From Ferruginibacter sp. (GTDB taxonomy: Bacteria; Bacteroidota; Bacteroidia; Chitinophagales; Chitinophagaceae), in contig JAOQAK010000052.1 of NCBI GenBank assembly GCA_025963635.1, positions 1 to 64,000 of the forward strand: 64,000 bases of DNA, in the 5' to 3' direction. Numbering within the stretch: the first letter of the stretch is position 1; each line of letters begins with the position of its first letter. Below, one piece after another: positions 46,321 to 54,678 of the stretch. The notes below the pieces were generated by a model. That model did no database searches and was not told where the DNA came from. It worked only from the letters and a program-made list of their open reading frames with translations. The position numbers and the translations under genes are program-made.

Positions 46321-47610
46321 ATGCCGCTTTTTAAATCATTGCCCGCCGTTGCGTTTTCTCTTTTGCTGATGTTTTCATTGCGGGCTCAAAAGAATCCGGA
46401 AGCTATTTTTAAAGACAATATCAAGGCGGTGCGGTTTCATATGTATGGTGATCAGCAGGCGCTGCCAGTTTACAAACTCAACAGCGGCGACCGGCTCGAA
46501 CTTCATTTCGACGACCTGGATGCGAATGTAAAAAGCTATTACTATACTTACCAGCTCTGCGACTATGATTGGCAACCGGTCAACCTCAGCCCTTTTGATT
46601 ACATCAAAGGATTTACCCAGCAGCGGATCACTACTTATCGCTTTTCTTCCATTGCCTTTACCCGTTATAACCATTACCAGGTAATTTTGCCCGAGGCAAA
46701 TTCACTTCCTACAAGAAGCGGAAATTATTTGTTAAAAGTTTATTTGGATGGCGATCCTGCCAAAGTTGTCTTCACAAGGGCGCTGTTGGTGCTCGATCCG
46801 AAATCGTCTGTGCTTGCGCAATTCATTCAGCCATTTACCCCGCAGTTTTTTAAAACGCACCAGCGCATAAAGTTCACCGTTAACCTCGAAGGATTAAATT
46901 CGTTCAATGCCAGTCAGCAAGTGAAGGTGGTGGTAATGCAAAACAACCGGTGGGACAATGCGCAGGGCAATGTGATGCCTACATTCGTGAGAGGGAATTC
47001 ATTGGAATATAATAGTGAAAACAATTTTGTTTTTGCAGGTGGTAAGGAGTGGCGGTGGCTTGATCTCAGAAGTCTTCGCTTGCAAAGCGAACGGGTAGAA
47101 AAGGCCGATTACTCAAAGACCGCCACCAAAATTTATGTGAAGCCTGATATCGACCGTACTAACCAGCGTTATGTTTATTACCAGGATCTTAATGGGCTAT
47201 ACCAGGTTACTACTTATGAAACCATCAACCCGTATTGGCAGGGAGATTTTGCAACTGTACAGTTTAGTTTTGTAACGCCCGACCAGCAGCCATACCAGGG
47301 AAAAGATCTCTACCTCTTCGGCCAGTTAACCGATTACAAGTTAAACGAATCTACTAAAATGCAGTATAACCCCGATAAGCAGCTTTATGAAAATTCGCAG
47401 TTTTTAAAACAGGGTTATTACAGTTACGGGTATATGCTGGTAGATCAAAACGATCCGGCACAACGATCTGAGTTAGAGGGGAACTATTGGGAGACAGAAA
47501 ACAATTATACCATCCTCGTCTATTATAAATCTTTCACAGACCGATCCGACCAGTTAATAGGTATCGGTAAGCTGGATACAAGAACCGATAAGCCGGGCTT
47601 TGCCTTTTAA
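46321..47610 (+). CDS. Type IX secretion system plug protein (DUF5103)
   Basis: A 429-residue exported protein (signal peptide ending LRAQ). It contains the two domains of the T9SS plug protein: the N-terminal part (IFKDNIKAVRFHMYGDQQALPVYKL, LELHFDDLD, YYYTYQLCDYDWQPVNLSPFDYIKGF) and the C-terminal part (GNYWETENNYTILVYYK). In the translocon of gliding Bacteroidota the plug closes the periplasmic side of the SprA pore. It is divergent to the LolC/E-like permease with a 47-bp spacer carrying promoters both ways. Confidence 0.88.
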   Translation: MPLFKSLPAVAFSLLLMFSLRAQKNPEAIFKDNIKAVRFHMYGDQQALPVYKLNSGDRLELHFDDLDANVKSYYYTYQLCDYDWQPVNLSPFDYIKGFTQQRITTYRFSSIAFTRYNHYQVILPEANSLPTRSGNYLLKVYLDGDPAKVVFTRALLVLDPKSSVLAQFIQPFTPQFFKTHQRIKFTVNLEGLNSFNASQQVKVVVMQNNRWDNAQGNVMPTFVRGNSLEYNSENNFVFAGGKEWRWLDLRSLRLQSERVEKADYSKTATKIYVKPDIDRTNQRYVYYQDLNGLYQVTTYETINPYWQGDFATVQFSFVTPDQQPYQGKDLYLFGQLTDYKLNESTKMQYNPDKQLYENSQFLKQGYYSYGYMLVDQNDPAQRSELEGNYWETENNYTILVYYKSFTDRSDQLIGIGKLDTRTDKPGFAF

Positions 47611-47667
47611 ATGTAAAACTACTGTTAAGTGAATCATGGATGGTTGTCGCTGGTTAAAAATGGTAGA

Positions 47668-47821
47668 TGCCCCAGCGGGCATTTGGTGGGTAGCAAATAA
47701 TAAGAAGTACAATTCACGTTCCATCGGAACGTTTGGTGATACCCACATTAGTACCATGCGTTCGGCTGGAACGCTGTTCATTCCCGTTTTGTTCTACCTG
47801 CCAAATGTTCCTATGGAACAT
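47668..47821. repeat. Dispersed palindromic repeat family 2, copy B
   Basis: Four hairpins in a row: TGCCCCAGCGGGCA (47668-47681), ACGTTCCATCGGAACGT (47716-47732), GCGTTCGGCTGGAACGC (47758-47774) and ATGTTCCTATGGAACAT (47805-47821). A GGGTAGCAAATAATA segment lies between the first two and TGGGTA/TACCCA around the second. The first 78 bp follow copy A at 32385. It forms the left part of the 698-bp gene-free region containing the SRP RNA. Confidence 0.75.
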
Positions 47822-47939
47822 AAAACATTTAACGATACGACATTAATGATGAATACTAAATATTTCACCGCCGCAATAATTGTTTCTCAACATCACACCA
47901 CTATTGATCTGTAATAAAATTATTTGATGTACCCGGCAG

Positions 47940-47980
47940 TTGAATTACTATGAAGCTTCACAGGCGTCGCACTCTTGTAC
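47940..47980 (-). repeat. Dispersed repeat family 1, copy upstream of SRP RNA
   Basis: The minus strand begins with the exact 18-nt core GTACAAGAGTGCGACGCC (47980-47963), then TGTGAAGCTTCATAGTA. The TGAAGCTTCA decamer is palindromic. It lies about 115 bp upstream of the SRP RNA. Confidence 0.8.
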
Positions 47981-48094
47981 ATTGGTAATACTATGGTGCT
48001 ATCCACCCATTTGTATTTTTCGCCTAAGAAAAACAACCGGAACAAAATAATTTTTTTATTGATGGTTTTAATTTGTCTGCCTTATATTTGCACC

Positions 48095-48188
48095 GGCAAG
48101 TCTTATACGGCCAGCTCCTGTTGAACTCCCCCAGGACCGGAAGGTAGCAAGGGTAAATGGTTGAGCGGTGCGATGTAAGTAACTTGCC
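48095..48188 (+). ncRNA. ffs: Signal recognition particle RNA, small bacterial type (4.5S)
   Basis: The conserved SRP core is present: CTCCTGTTGAACTCCCCCAG, GACCGGAAGGTAGCAAGG and GTAAATGG. Together they form helix 8 with the GGAA apical loop and the asymmetric Ffh-binding loops. The ends GGCAAGT (48095) and ACTTGCC (48188) pair to close a 94-nt RNA. Upstream, TATATTTG (48083-48090) with TTG at 48059-48061 forms a Bacteroidota promoter with 21-bp spacing. Exact ends are inferred from pairing. The RNA assembles with Ffh for cotranslational targeting. Confidence 0.93.
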
Positions 48189-48256
48189 ATTTTTATGCCC
48201 GGGATTTTCTGAAGAGCAGAATTATCATTCGAATAAATTCAAGGCCGAATGTATTA

Positions 48257-48291
48257 ATTCGTGTAATTGCAGTTCAAAAATTCGTGTAATT
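48257..48291. repeat. Direct repeat ATTCGTGTAATT (two copies)
   Basis: The 12-mer occurs at 48257-48268 and 48280-48291, and once more at 25216-25227 inside an inverted repeat. It fills the spacer between the SRP RNA and the hypothetical gene at 48309. Confidence 0.6.
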
Positions 48292-48308
48292 AAAAAGAAT
48301 GTTTATCG

Positions 48309-48716
48309 TCAGCGTCCCCGGTTTTTCGATTTCTTTCCCGCTTTCAATTCGTTAAGAATTTCATCCGTGGTCTTCAATCGTTCGTCATTGGGCTTTTTCT
48401 TGATATACATATCAAACTGCTTCGTGAGCGTAGGATTATCCCTCAGCACTACTTTAATACTTACTTTATCTTCCTTAAAATTAGGATCCACCCAAAGGCA
48501 GTTGCCAGTAAATTTTCCTGCGGAAGCTGTAAAAATAAGATGGGTACTATCTAATGGCAAGTATTGACCATTGGTTAATTGACCATCAATATTGATGTAG
48601 TTGAAAGTGCCTTTTTTTAAACTGTCGGTATAAAGGTTTACGAAGATTTGATCAATCTTCTGCGCCTTGGCAGCAGTAAGAGAAAAGGTTAGGAGAGTAA
48701 GTATAAAATGTTTCAA
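48309..48716 (-). CDS. Exported conserved hypothetical protein
   Basis: A 135-residue protein with a signal peptide (FILTLLTFSLTAAKAQ) and one small beta-rich domain (FVNLYTDSLKKGTFNYINIDG, TASAGKFTGNCLWVDPNF, KVSIKVVLRDNPTLTKQFDMYIKKKP). It has a basic C-terminal tail ending KKSKNRGR. I have no family name for it. It begins with TTG at 48716, and no in-frame ATG precedes it. It is probably periplasmic and stands alone. Confidence 0.7.
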   Translation of the reverse strand: MKHFILTLLTFSLTAAKAQKIDQIFVNLYTDSLKKGTFNYINIDGQLTNGQYLPLDSTHLIFTASAGKFTGNCLWVDPNFKEDKVSIKVVLRDNPTLTKQFDMYIKKKPNDERLKTTDEILNELKAGKKSKNRGR

Positions 48717-48825
48717 ATGAAGTGTTTACCTAAGAGATTGAAAATATTGTGCCAAATGAGGTGCTGCAAAATTTGGAAATGTTAAACCTTTTCTATCGTT
48801 GTTTTAAACGGGCTGTTTGATGAAA

Positions 48826-50211
48826 CTATAATACACTACTCTTTATTACCATCAGTTTTTCCCTGGTCATTTCGTGCATTGTATAGGGAATTCCGCCCAT
48901 GCCAAGGCCCGAAGCATCACGGCCACCAAAGGGCATCCAGTCTACCCTGAAAGCCGTATGATCATTCACCATCACAGCCGTTGCATTCAACTTTTTCACA
49001 CAATCCAGCGCTACATCGAGGTTTTTGGTAAATACGGCAGCCTGGAAATGCAGGTTTAAACTGTTTGCTTTTTTAATGGCAGTTTCCCTGTCGGCATAAG
49101 CATAAACGCAAACTACGGGTCCAAATACCTCGAGGGTAGAAACTTTAGCATCGTCCGTCGGATTTAATAAAACGGTTGGTTCATAACAGGTGGCAGAAAT
49201 ACGCTTGCCTCCGCATAACAACCGGGCTCCTTTTTCTACTGCTTCGTTTACCCACTCTTCAACCCGGTCTACTTCAGCGGACTTTATCAAAGGGCCAACT
49301 CCCGTCTTTTTATCAAGGGGATCGCCCACCACCAGTTTTTTTGCCAGCTCCGCCAACTGCGAAGCAACTGTTTCGCAAATTTCCTCGTGCACATAAACAC
49401 GTTGTACAGACACACAAACCTGGCCTGCATGATAAAACCCTCCTTTTACAAGGGCTGGTAACAACTCTGCAAGATCTGCATCCTTTTCTACGATAACAGG
49501 TGCAGCACCGCCATGTTCCAAAGCGCAGCGGGTACCGGCCGCCAGTTTTGACCGCAAGAGCCAGCCCACTTTAGCGGAACCAATAAAAGACAGATAATGG
49601 ATCCTTTCATCAGCAACCAGTTGTTCGGCGATCTCATTGTTACAAATAAGCACCTGGCACCAACCTTCGGGTAACCCGGCTTCTTTCAATATCGATGCGA
49701 AGTTCAGGCAGGAGAGCGGCGTGCTGGAAGCCGGTTTAATGATCACCGGGCATCCTGTGGCAATGGCAGTAACGGTTTGATGGATCACCAGGTTCAGGGG
49801 ATGATTAAAAGCAGAAATAGAGAAAACCACACCAATGGGCTCCCTGGTTGTAAAGGCAATCCTGTTTTCGGAGGCTTTGTTGATGCCCATGGGCACCTGT
49901 TCGCCATTCAGCCGGCCGATATATTCGGCAGCCAGTTTCACGCCATTGATAGCTCTTTCTACTTCCACTACGGAATCCGTATAGGGTTTACCGCCTTCTT
50001 CAGCTGCCGTGGCGGTCAATGCTTCAACCCGTGTTTTCATAATGGCGACGGTCTTTTCGAGGATATCAATCTTTTGCCAGTCCGGCAGCCATTTCGACCG
50101 GTCATTGAAAAGGTTAAAAGCGAACGTAAGAGCGGTCTCAGCTTCGGCTTTTCCCTGCAAGGGAATTTCTGTTATCAGCCGTTGATCATAAGGTGAACGA
50201 ACCTGCAACAT
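48826..50211 (-). CDS. NAD(P)-dependent aldehyde dehydrogenase
   Basis: A 461-residue aldehyde dehydrogenase. The cofactor domain has FSISAFNHPLNL and VIIKPASSTPLS, and FIGSAKVGW is the Gly motif. The general base is Glu in CALEHGG and the nucleophile is the Cys in GFYHAGQVCVSVQRVYV. FGPVVCVYAYAD and PFGGRDASGLGMGG close the domain. It resembles the lactaldehyde/non-phosphorylating glyceraldehyde-3-P and sulfolactaldehyde-type subgroup rather than betaine aldehyde types. The substrate is unknown. It is a single gene. Confidence 0.93.
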   Translation of the reverse strand: MLQVRSPYDQRLITEIPLQGKAEAETALTFAFNLFNDRSKWLPDWQKIDILEKTVAIMKTRVEALTATAAEEGGKPYTDSVVEVERAINGVKLAAEYIGRLNGEQVPMGINKASENRIAFTTREPIGVVFSISAFNHPLNLVIHQTVTAIATGCPVIIKPASSTPLSCLNFASILKEAGLPEGWCQVLICNNEIAEQLVADERIHYLSFIGSAKVGWLLRSKLAAGTRCALEHGGAAPVIVEKDADLAELLPALVKGGFYHAGQVCVSVQRVYVHEEICETVASQLAELAKKLVVGDPLDKKTGVGPLIKSAEVDRVEEWVNEAVEKGARLLCGGKRISATCYEPTVLLNPTDDAKVSTLEVFGPVVCVYAYADRETAIKKANSLNLHFQAAVFTKNLDVALDCVKKLNATAVMVNDHTAFRVDWMPFGGRDASGLGMGGIPYTMHEMTREKLMVIKSSVL

Positions 50212-50397
50212 AAGTTTTTTTTTAGTGAGCGTATGCTCTCATCAACATATTCGGGCAATGTGATGAATGAAATAAATTCATAGAACATATATGAAAGGGA
50301 AAAGTTGTTTTACAATATATGAATTCTATAATAGGCGACCCTTCATAATAGTTTCAGGTCGTCCCCCGCAATATTAATTGGATTTCAAACATTCCCA

Positions 50398-50452
50398 GGC
50401 GAGTCTCGGGCCTGGCTTTGGGCGCACGCTACGGACTCGCCGCCCGTGCGGC
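50398..50452. repeat. GC-rich palindromic element
   Basis: GGCGAGTC (50398-50405) pairs with GACTCGCC (50434-50441) around a GC-rich loop, followed at once by GCCGCCCGTGCGGC, a second short hairpin (50439-50452). It is markedly more GC-rich than its AT-rich surroundings, suggesting a REP-like or inserted element. It lies in the 385-bp spacer between the aldehyde dehydrogenase and DUF2911 genes, which otherwise carries only promoter-like sequence. Confidence 0.5.
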
Positions 50453-50568
50453 AAGGTGCAGGGCATCGTTACAGTACAGGTTCCAAAACAACGTTTTCAT
50501 TTCCACATAAAATGATGAACGGCAGGCAAAAAGAGTTTCATGATGATCATATTGCAACTATATATTAT

Positions 50569-50576
50569 TACATTTG
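50569..50576 (+). promoter_or_regulatory. Bacteroidota -7 promoter box for the DUF2911 gene
   Basis: TACATTTG matches TAnnTTTG, 20 bp before the ATG at 50597. An upstream TTG at 50552 is closer than the usual ~20-bp spacing, so only the -7 element is well supported. Confidence 0.5.
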
Positions 50577-50596
50577 TCTCCTAAAATTAAACCATT

Positions 50597-51121
50597 ATGA
50601 AAAAATTATTTGCATTCGCATTACTTGCCACCGGGTTGATGATAACCACCCAGGCGACTGCTCAGAACGAGGATAAAAGTAAAAGGCCCAGCCCGCCTGC
50701 AAAGGTTACTGCAAAACTGGCCAGTGGCGCCAACATTTCGATAGATTACAGTCAGCCGTCTGTAAAGGGCAGAACCATTGGCAAAGACCTAGAACCCATG
50801 GAAGGCAAGGTTTGGCGTACCGGAGCCAATGAAGCAACCGTATTTGAAACAGATAAGGATGTTACCGTGCAGGGGCAAAGTCTGCCTGCGGGCAAGTACG
50901 CCTTATTTACCATTTTTGAAGGAAATGATGTTACGCTCATCTTCAGTAAAACCTGGAAACAGTGGGGAGCATTCACTTACAAAATGGCAGATGATGCACT
51001 ACGTGTAAAAACAACCGCCACTGTGGCAAACCCACCGGCAGAAAAGCTGGTTTTTACCATTTCGAACGGCATTGTTAGTTTGGTTTGGGCAAATAAAAAA
51101 GTTGATTTCCAGGTAAAATAA
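50597..51121 (+). CDS. DUF2911 family exported protein
   Basis: A 174-residue protein with a signal peptide (TTQATA) and a single DUF2911 domain: ISIDYSQPSVKGRTIG, KVWRTGANEATVFETDKDVTVQGQSLPAGKYALFTI and WKQWGAFTY. The family is widespread in Bacteroidota and of unknown function. Its beta-sandwich-like pattern and export suggest a periplasmic or surface role. An intrinsic terminator follows 16 bp after the stop, so it is monocistronic. Confidence 0.92.
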   Translation: MKKLFAFALLATGLMITTQATAQNEDKSKRPSPPAKVTAKLASGANISIDYSQPSVKGRTIGKDLEPMEGKVWRTGANEATVFETDKDVTVQGQSLPAGKYALFTIFEGNDVTLIFSKTWKQWGAFTYKMADDALRVKTTATVANPPAEKLVFTISNGIVSLVWANKKVDFQVK

Positions 51122-51136
51122 TCATCATTGAATATT

Positions 51137-51169
51137 AAAAAGGGTTGTCCTGATGGGCAACCTTTTTTA
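51137..51169 (+). terminator. Intrinsic terminator after DUF2911 gene
   Basis: AAAAGGGTTGTCC and GGGCAACCTTTTTT pair (with G-U steps) around the loop TGAT, giving a stem followed by a run of six T. Confidence 0.85.
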
Positions 51170-51182
51170 TTGAAGGTATAAT

Positions 51183-51758
51183 CTATTCTTGCTCCTTATC
51201 CTTCAAAAATTCGTGAGTGAAATGTTCCTTATGTTTGGGCCTTGCAAATTTAGCCTCGTTGTATGCATTTGAATTTCCTTTAGGAATGGATAAAGAATTC
51301 CAGTGCTGGTCGCAACACATTTTTGCGATATACACAATCTGTCCAACATGGTAGCTGTAATGAGCCAATTGCCGGTTGATTGCTTCGGTTACAGTGTGGC
51401 CCATGTTCCTGATATAAATTTCCCGGCCGAGGTCCTCATTGGTCAATGGCCCGAGTGCATCAAAAAGGTATTTCCATCCTTCATTCCATTTGTCCAGCAA
51501 TTCTTCCCTCGTTTGTAAATCATTGTAAAACTCAGCATCCCGGTTACGCCATTCCTTTTCGCCATCTGTTGTTAAAAAATCGGTCCATCGCGAAACCATG
51601 TTTCCCCAAAGATGCTTTAGAATAACAGCAATGCTGTTGCTTTCCTGGTTGTATTGCCAGTACAGTTTTTCTTCGGGTAACTGCGCCATTGCTTTTTCGC
51701 CGAGCATTTTATAATAGCTGAATTGTTTTTGAACGCTGTCTAAGTAATCGTTTTCCAT
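51183..51758 (-). CDS. DinB superfamily protein (DUF1572)
   Basis: A 191-residue four-helix-bundle protein of the DinB/YfiT superfamily, DUF1572 type. The three predicted metal histidines are His in ILKHLWGNMVSRW, and His pairs in QLAHYSYHVGQIVYIAKM. The superfamily includes bacillithiol transferases and thiol-dependent enzymes; the reaction here is unknown. It runs toward the DUF2911 gene and shares the terminator region. Confidence 0.9.
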   Translation of the reverse strand: MENDYLDSVQKQFSYYKMLGEKAMAQLPEEKLYWQYNQESNSIAVILKHLWGNMVSRWTDFLTTDGEKEWRNRDAEFYNDLQTREELLDKWNEGWKYLFDALGPLTNEDLGREIYIRNMGHTVTEAINRQLAHYSYHVGQIVYIAKMCCDQHWNSLSIPKGNSNAYNEAKFARPKHKEHFTHEFLKDKEQE

Positions 51759-51889
51759 TGAGGCAATTATTATTTAAATAGTTATCAATCGTTGCTGCAA
51801 AACTGCTACTGGTATAAGTTACAGTTCATTCGGTTCAACTTTATAGACCAGCTATAAAGTTAAAAATACATTGATTGAATACAAAATTT

Positions 51890-52435
51890 TTATTCGTTCA
51901 ATCCTTTAACAACCAGCTGTATTTTTTTTATGCGGCTGCCCCAAATCCTTGATAAAAAGAAAACCTGCAGGCCGAGGATCACAAGGATAATGCCCAACAA
52001 CCAATATTTTTGGGTTGTAAACGAAATGGTGGCAGTGAAGAAGAATAGCAGGCAGACAAATGAAAAAGCCCTGGATGCAACAGAAATGAGTGCATACCTT
52101 CTGATCTTTGCCAGGTAATTAACAAGTGATTGTTTCAGGTCATTACCGTTCACAGGTTTCTTTGCAGAAAGGTATCCCAAAAAGCTGTGAGTAAGCAAAA
52201 GCAGCACTGCCGTTACGAGTAAAATGTTCAAGTAGAATGGCTTTTGTTCACCATCGAACATATCGTAGTAGAATACCAGGAAAAATATCCATGCAACCAT
52301 CTCAATGATCATTTGGAGCCTGATGCCCTTTAAAACGGGATGGCGATTTTCGCTGATCATTTTTTTTAATTCTTCTTTCTTTTTGTTTTCTCCGCCTAAA
52401 TTGTTCCAGGCCGATTTTAATTGATCTTGTTCCAT
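51890..52435 (-). CDS. Membrane protein, probable partner of the ECF sigma factor
   Basis: A 181-residue protein with a soluble N-terminus (~40 residues, MEQDQLKSAWNNLGG) and four hydrophobic segments near 44-62, 68-88, 118-137 and 142-162. Its ATG begins 3 bp after the sigma-factor stop, indicating translational coupling. This organisation is typical of membrane proteins that control an ECF sigma factor in Bacteroidota. I see no classical zinc anti-sigma HxxxCxxC motif, so the anti-sigma role is inferred from context only. Confidence 0.7.
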   Translation of the reverse strand: MEQDQLKSAWNNLGGENKKKEELKKMISENRHPVLKGIRLQMIIEMVAWIFFLVFYYDMFDGEQKPFYLNILLVTAVLLLLTHSFLGYLSAKKPVNGNDLKQSLVNYLAKIRRYALISVASRAFSFVCLLFFFTATISFTTQKYWLLGIILVILGLQVFFLSRIWGSRIKKIQLVVKGLNE

Positions 52436-52438
52436 GTA

Positions 52439-52915
52439 TTAATTTTTGAGTGATTGTTGAATTTTGGTTTTTATCCGGTTAAGCTTCACGCCCACATAAT
52501 TTTCACTGATGCCGGTAATCGCGGCAATTTCTTCATAACTCATCTCTTCAAAATATAAAGCGATGATTGCCTTTTCTATGTCATCCAGTTTCCTGAGTGC
52601 CACTAAAAGTTGTTCTCTTTGCATGGACAGTAGTTCATTCGGTGCTTCATCGGCATAATCGGGCAAACTGACCTTGTACAAAATAGTTGGCTTCTTTTTA
52701 CGAAAGCTGGCTAGCGCAGTATTGAGTGCAATGCGGTACATCCAGGAAGTAATCTTCGATTTACCCTCAAAAGACGGAAATGATTGCCAGAGTTGGAAGA
52801 TGATTTCCTGGAAGAGATCCTCCCGGTCTTCAATAGATTCCCGGTAAAGCCGGCATATCTTATGAATAATGCCCTGGTGTTGATCAATTAGCGTTAAAAA
52901 TTGTTTTTCACTCAT
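52439..52915 (-). CDS. ECF-type RNA polymerase sigma factor
   Basis: A 158-residue sigma-70 family protein. Region 2 covers ~10-75 (EDREDLFQEIIFQLWQSFPSF, ITSWMYRIALNTALASFRKK), which binds core polymerase and the -10-like element. Region 4 covers ~100-155 (IEKAIIALYFEEMSYEEIAAITGISENYVGVKLNRIKTKI), with its helix-turn-helix. Regions 1 and 3 are absent, as in ECF factors. It is cotranscribed with the downstream membrane protein. Confidence 0.94.
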   Translation of the reverse strand: MSEKQFLTLIDQHQGIIHKICRLYRESIEDREDLFQEIIFQLWQSFPSFEGKSKITSWMYRIALNTALASFRKKKPTILYKVSLPDYADEAPNELLSMQREQLLVALRKLDDIEKAIIALYFEEMSYEEIAAITGISENYVGVKLNRIKTKIQQSLKN

Positions 52916-53107
52916 ATACCTGTTTTACTAAACCATCATTTATAAATCTTGTATGTTGCATTTTATATCAAACTATAAGTTGAATAAACAGGCAAAAACT
53001 TACAGATTGGCAAAAAAATAGTTTTAAGCTTAATGAGAATGAGTAAACTGGCGCCCTACAACGTTTGGGCGGATAGATTATCGGAAATGAAATTTGGAGA
53101 TGAGTGT

Positions 53108-54097
53108 CTACGGATGAAGTGTCAGTTTTCCAACACCCGTTTTTGTAATGATTACCGGTTTGATAAAGCCAGCGGCATCAAAATACATTTTGTCAATACA
53201 GGTTTCTCTGGAATTTCCGTCCCTTTCAGTCAAAGGCCTGCGGTGATAAATAATGTACCAATCATCCGTACCCGGGATATTTAATACAGAATGGTGCCCC
53301 GCGCCCGTTGCGATGCTAGTATCCTGCTGTAGTACTTTTCTTATGCGCTTGAAAGGTCCCAACGGCGAATCGCCCATCGCATAAGCAACACTGTAATCAG
53401 GGCCTGTCCATCCGCCTTCCGACCACATGAAATAGTATTTGCCTTTTCTTATAAACATAACAGGGCCTTCAACATACCCGTTGGGTGTGATTTCCTTGAA
53501 TAATGTACCGTCCTTAAATGGCACCAAGCCGGAAAAGTCATCATTTAATTTAACAATGTTGCAATGCTTCCAGCCACCGTAAAGCAGGTAATATTGCCCG
53601 GTAATATCTTTGAAGACAAACTGGTCGATAGGTTGTGCACCATTCTGGAATTTACTGATAAGCGGTTTGCCGATATGGTCAACAAAAGGACCGCCCGGAT
53701 TGTCTGCAACTGCAACACCGATGCCGCCATTTTCTTCATCATGCTGGATATCATTCGCTCCAAAAAAGAAATAATACCTGCCGTTTTTCTCAACAACTGC
53801 GGGTGCCCACATTGCACGGTGCGCCCATTTAATTTTAGAGGTATCTGTTATGTGGGGATGCTTCTGCCAGTTGATAAGATCAGGTGAAGAGAACGCGTCA
53901 AAATAAACCTGTTGATTATATGGCGCAGAATAAGTTGGGTAAATCCAAAATTTATTTTTAAAGATCGCAGCTTCCGGATCAGCATACCATCCGCGGAATA
54001 AGGGGTTGCCTGATTTAATTGTGGCAGATGTTTTTTGAGCACAAAGGGCAGTGGCGAGCAATAGCATTGCAAATAATAAAGGCAGTGTTTTCTTCAT
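53108..54097 (-). CDS. Glycoside hydrolase family 43
   Basis: A 329-residue secreted five-bladed beta-propeller hydrolase (signal peptide ending ALCAQ). The three catalytic acids of GH43 are visible: base Asp in RGWYADPEAAIF, pKa-modulating Asp in QPIDQFVF and acid Glu in NGYVEGPVMF. ATGAGHHSVLN and IIYHRRP are also typical. Substrates in the family are arabinose- or xylose-containing glycans. The frame runs upstream to a TTG at 54193, but the ATG at 54097 begins the signal peptide. The divergent cupin gene may be linked functionally. Confidence 0.93.
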   Translation of the reverse strand: MKKTLPLLFAMLLLATALCAQKTSATIKSGNPLFRGWYADPEAAIFKNKFWIYPTYSAPYNQQVYFDAFSSPDLINWQKHPHITDTSKIKWAHRAMWAPAVVEKNGRYYFFFGANDIQHDEENGGIGVAVADNPGGPFVDHIGKPLISKFQNGAQPIDQFVFKDITGQYYLLYGGWKHCNIVKLNDDFSGLVPFKDGTLFKEITPNGYVEGPVMFIRKGKYYFMWSEGGWTGPDYSVAYAMGDSPLGPFKRIRKVLQQDTSIATGAGHHSVLNIPGTDDWYIIYHRRPLTERDGNSRETCIDKMYFDAAGFIKPVIITKTGVGKLTLHP

Positions 54098-54298
54098 GGC
54101 AATAAATGATGAGTAGTTTGAAATAAGTTCGGTTCTGCTCTTCAACAGGCAGGCAAATATATACAAATACAGCTTCTTTGCTGATAACATCAATGAGGAA
54201 ACAATTGGTTACTGCACAAGGAAAATGTGATACTTAAACAGGCTGCGGTCTCAAACTTGGGAGGTTTTTTTAATACCTTACCTCCTTATCTTTACAAG

Positions 54299-54643
54299 AT
54301 GGAAAAAAACTCAGCACAAAACTTATTTGTTGAAGATAATGGCCTTCACTGGGAAGATCTTGGCAATGGCGTGAGCAGGAAGATAATTACTTACGACGAT
54401 AAGTTGATGCTGGTGAAAGTTGTCTTTGAAAAGAATGCCGTAGGAGCGGTTCATCATCATCCGCACACGCAAATTTCATACATTGAAAAAGGCTCTTTTG
54501 AAGTAAATATCAATGGTGAAAAAAGGGTGATGGAAACCGGCGGATCTTTTTACATACCCCCGGATGCTCCACATGGAGTGATTTGCCTCCAAGAAGGCGT
54601 TTTGATCGATGTCTTTTCTCCTATGCGGGAAGATCTTATATAG
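54299..54643 (+). CDS. KdgF-like cupin
   Basis: A 114-residue single cupin. Metal ligands are in VHHHPHTQISYIEKGSFEV (HxHxxxE-like) and the second-motif His in IPPDAPHGVICL. The C-terminal DVFSPMREDL is characteristic of KdgF, which linearises 4,5-unsaturated uronates released from pectin or alginate. The start at 54299 (MEKNSAQNLF) is favoured over the upstream GTG. Its divergence from a GH43 gene fits plant-polysaccharide use, but no lyase is nearby. Confidence 0.8.
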   Translation: MEKNSAQNLFVEDNGLHWEDLGNGVSRKIITYDDKLMLVKVVFEKNAVGAVHHHPHTQISYIEKGSFEVNINGEKRVMETGGSFYIPPDAPHGVICLQEGVLIDVFSPMREDLI

Positions 54644-54678
54644 CCTATGACTTTACAAGTCGTCTACAACGGCGGCCG

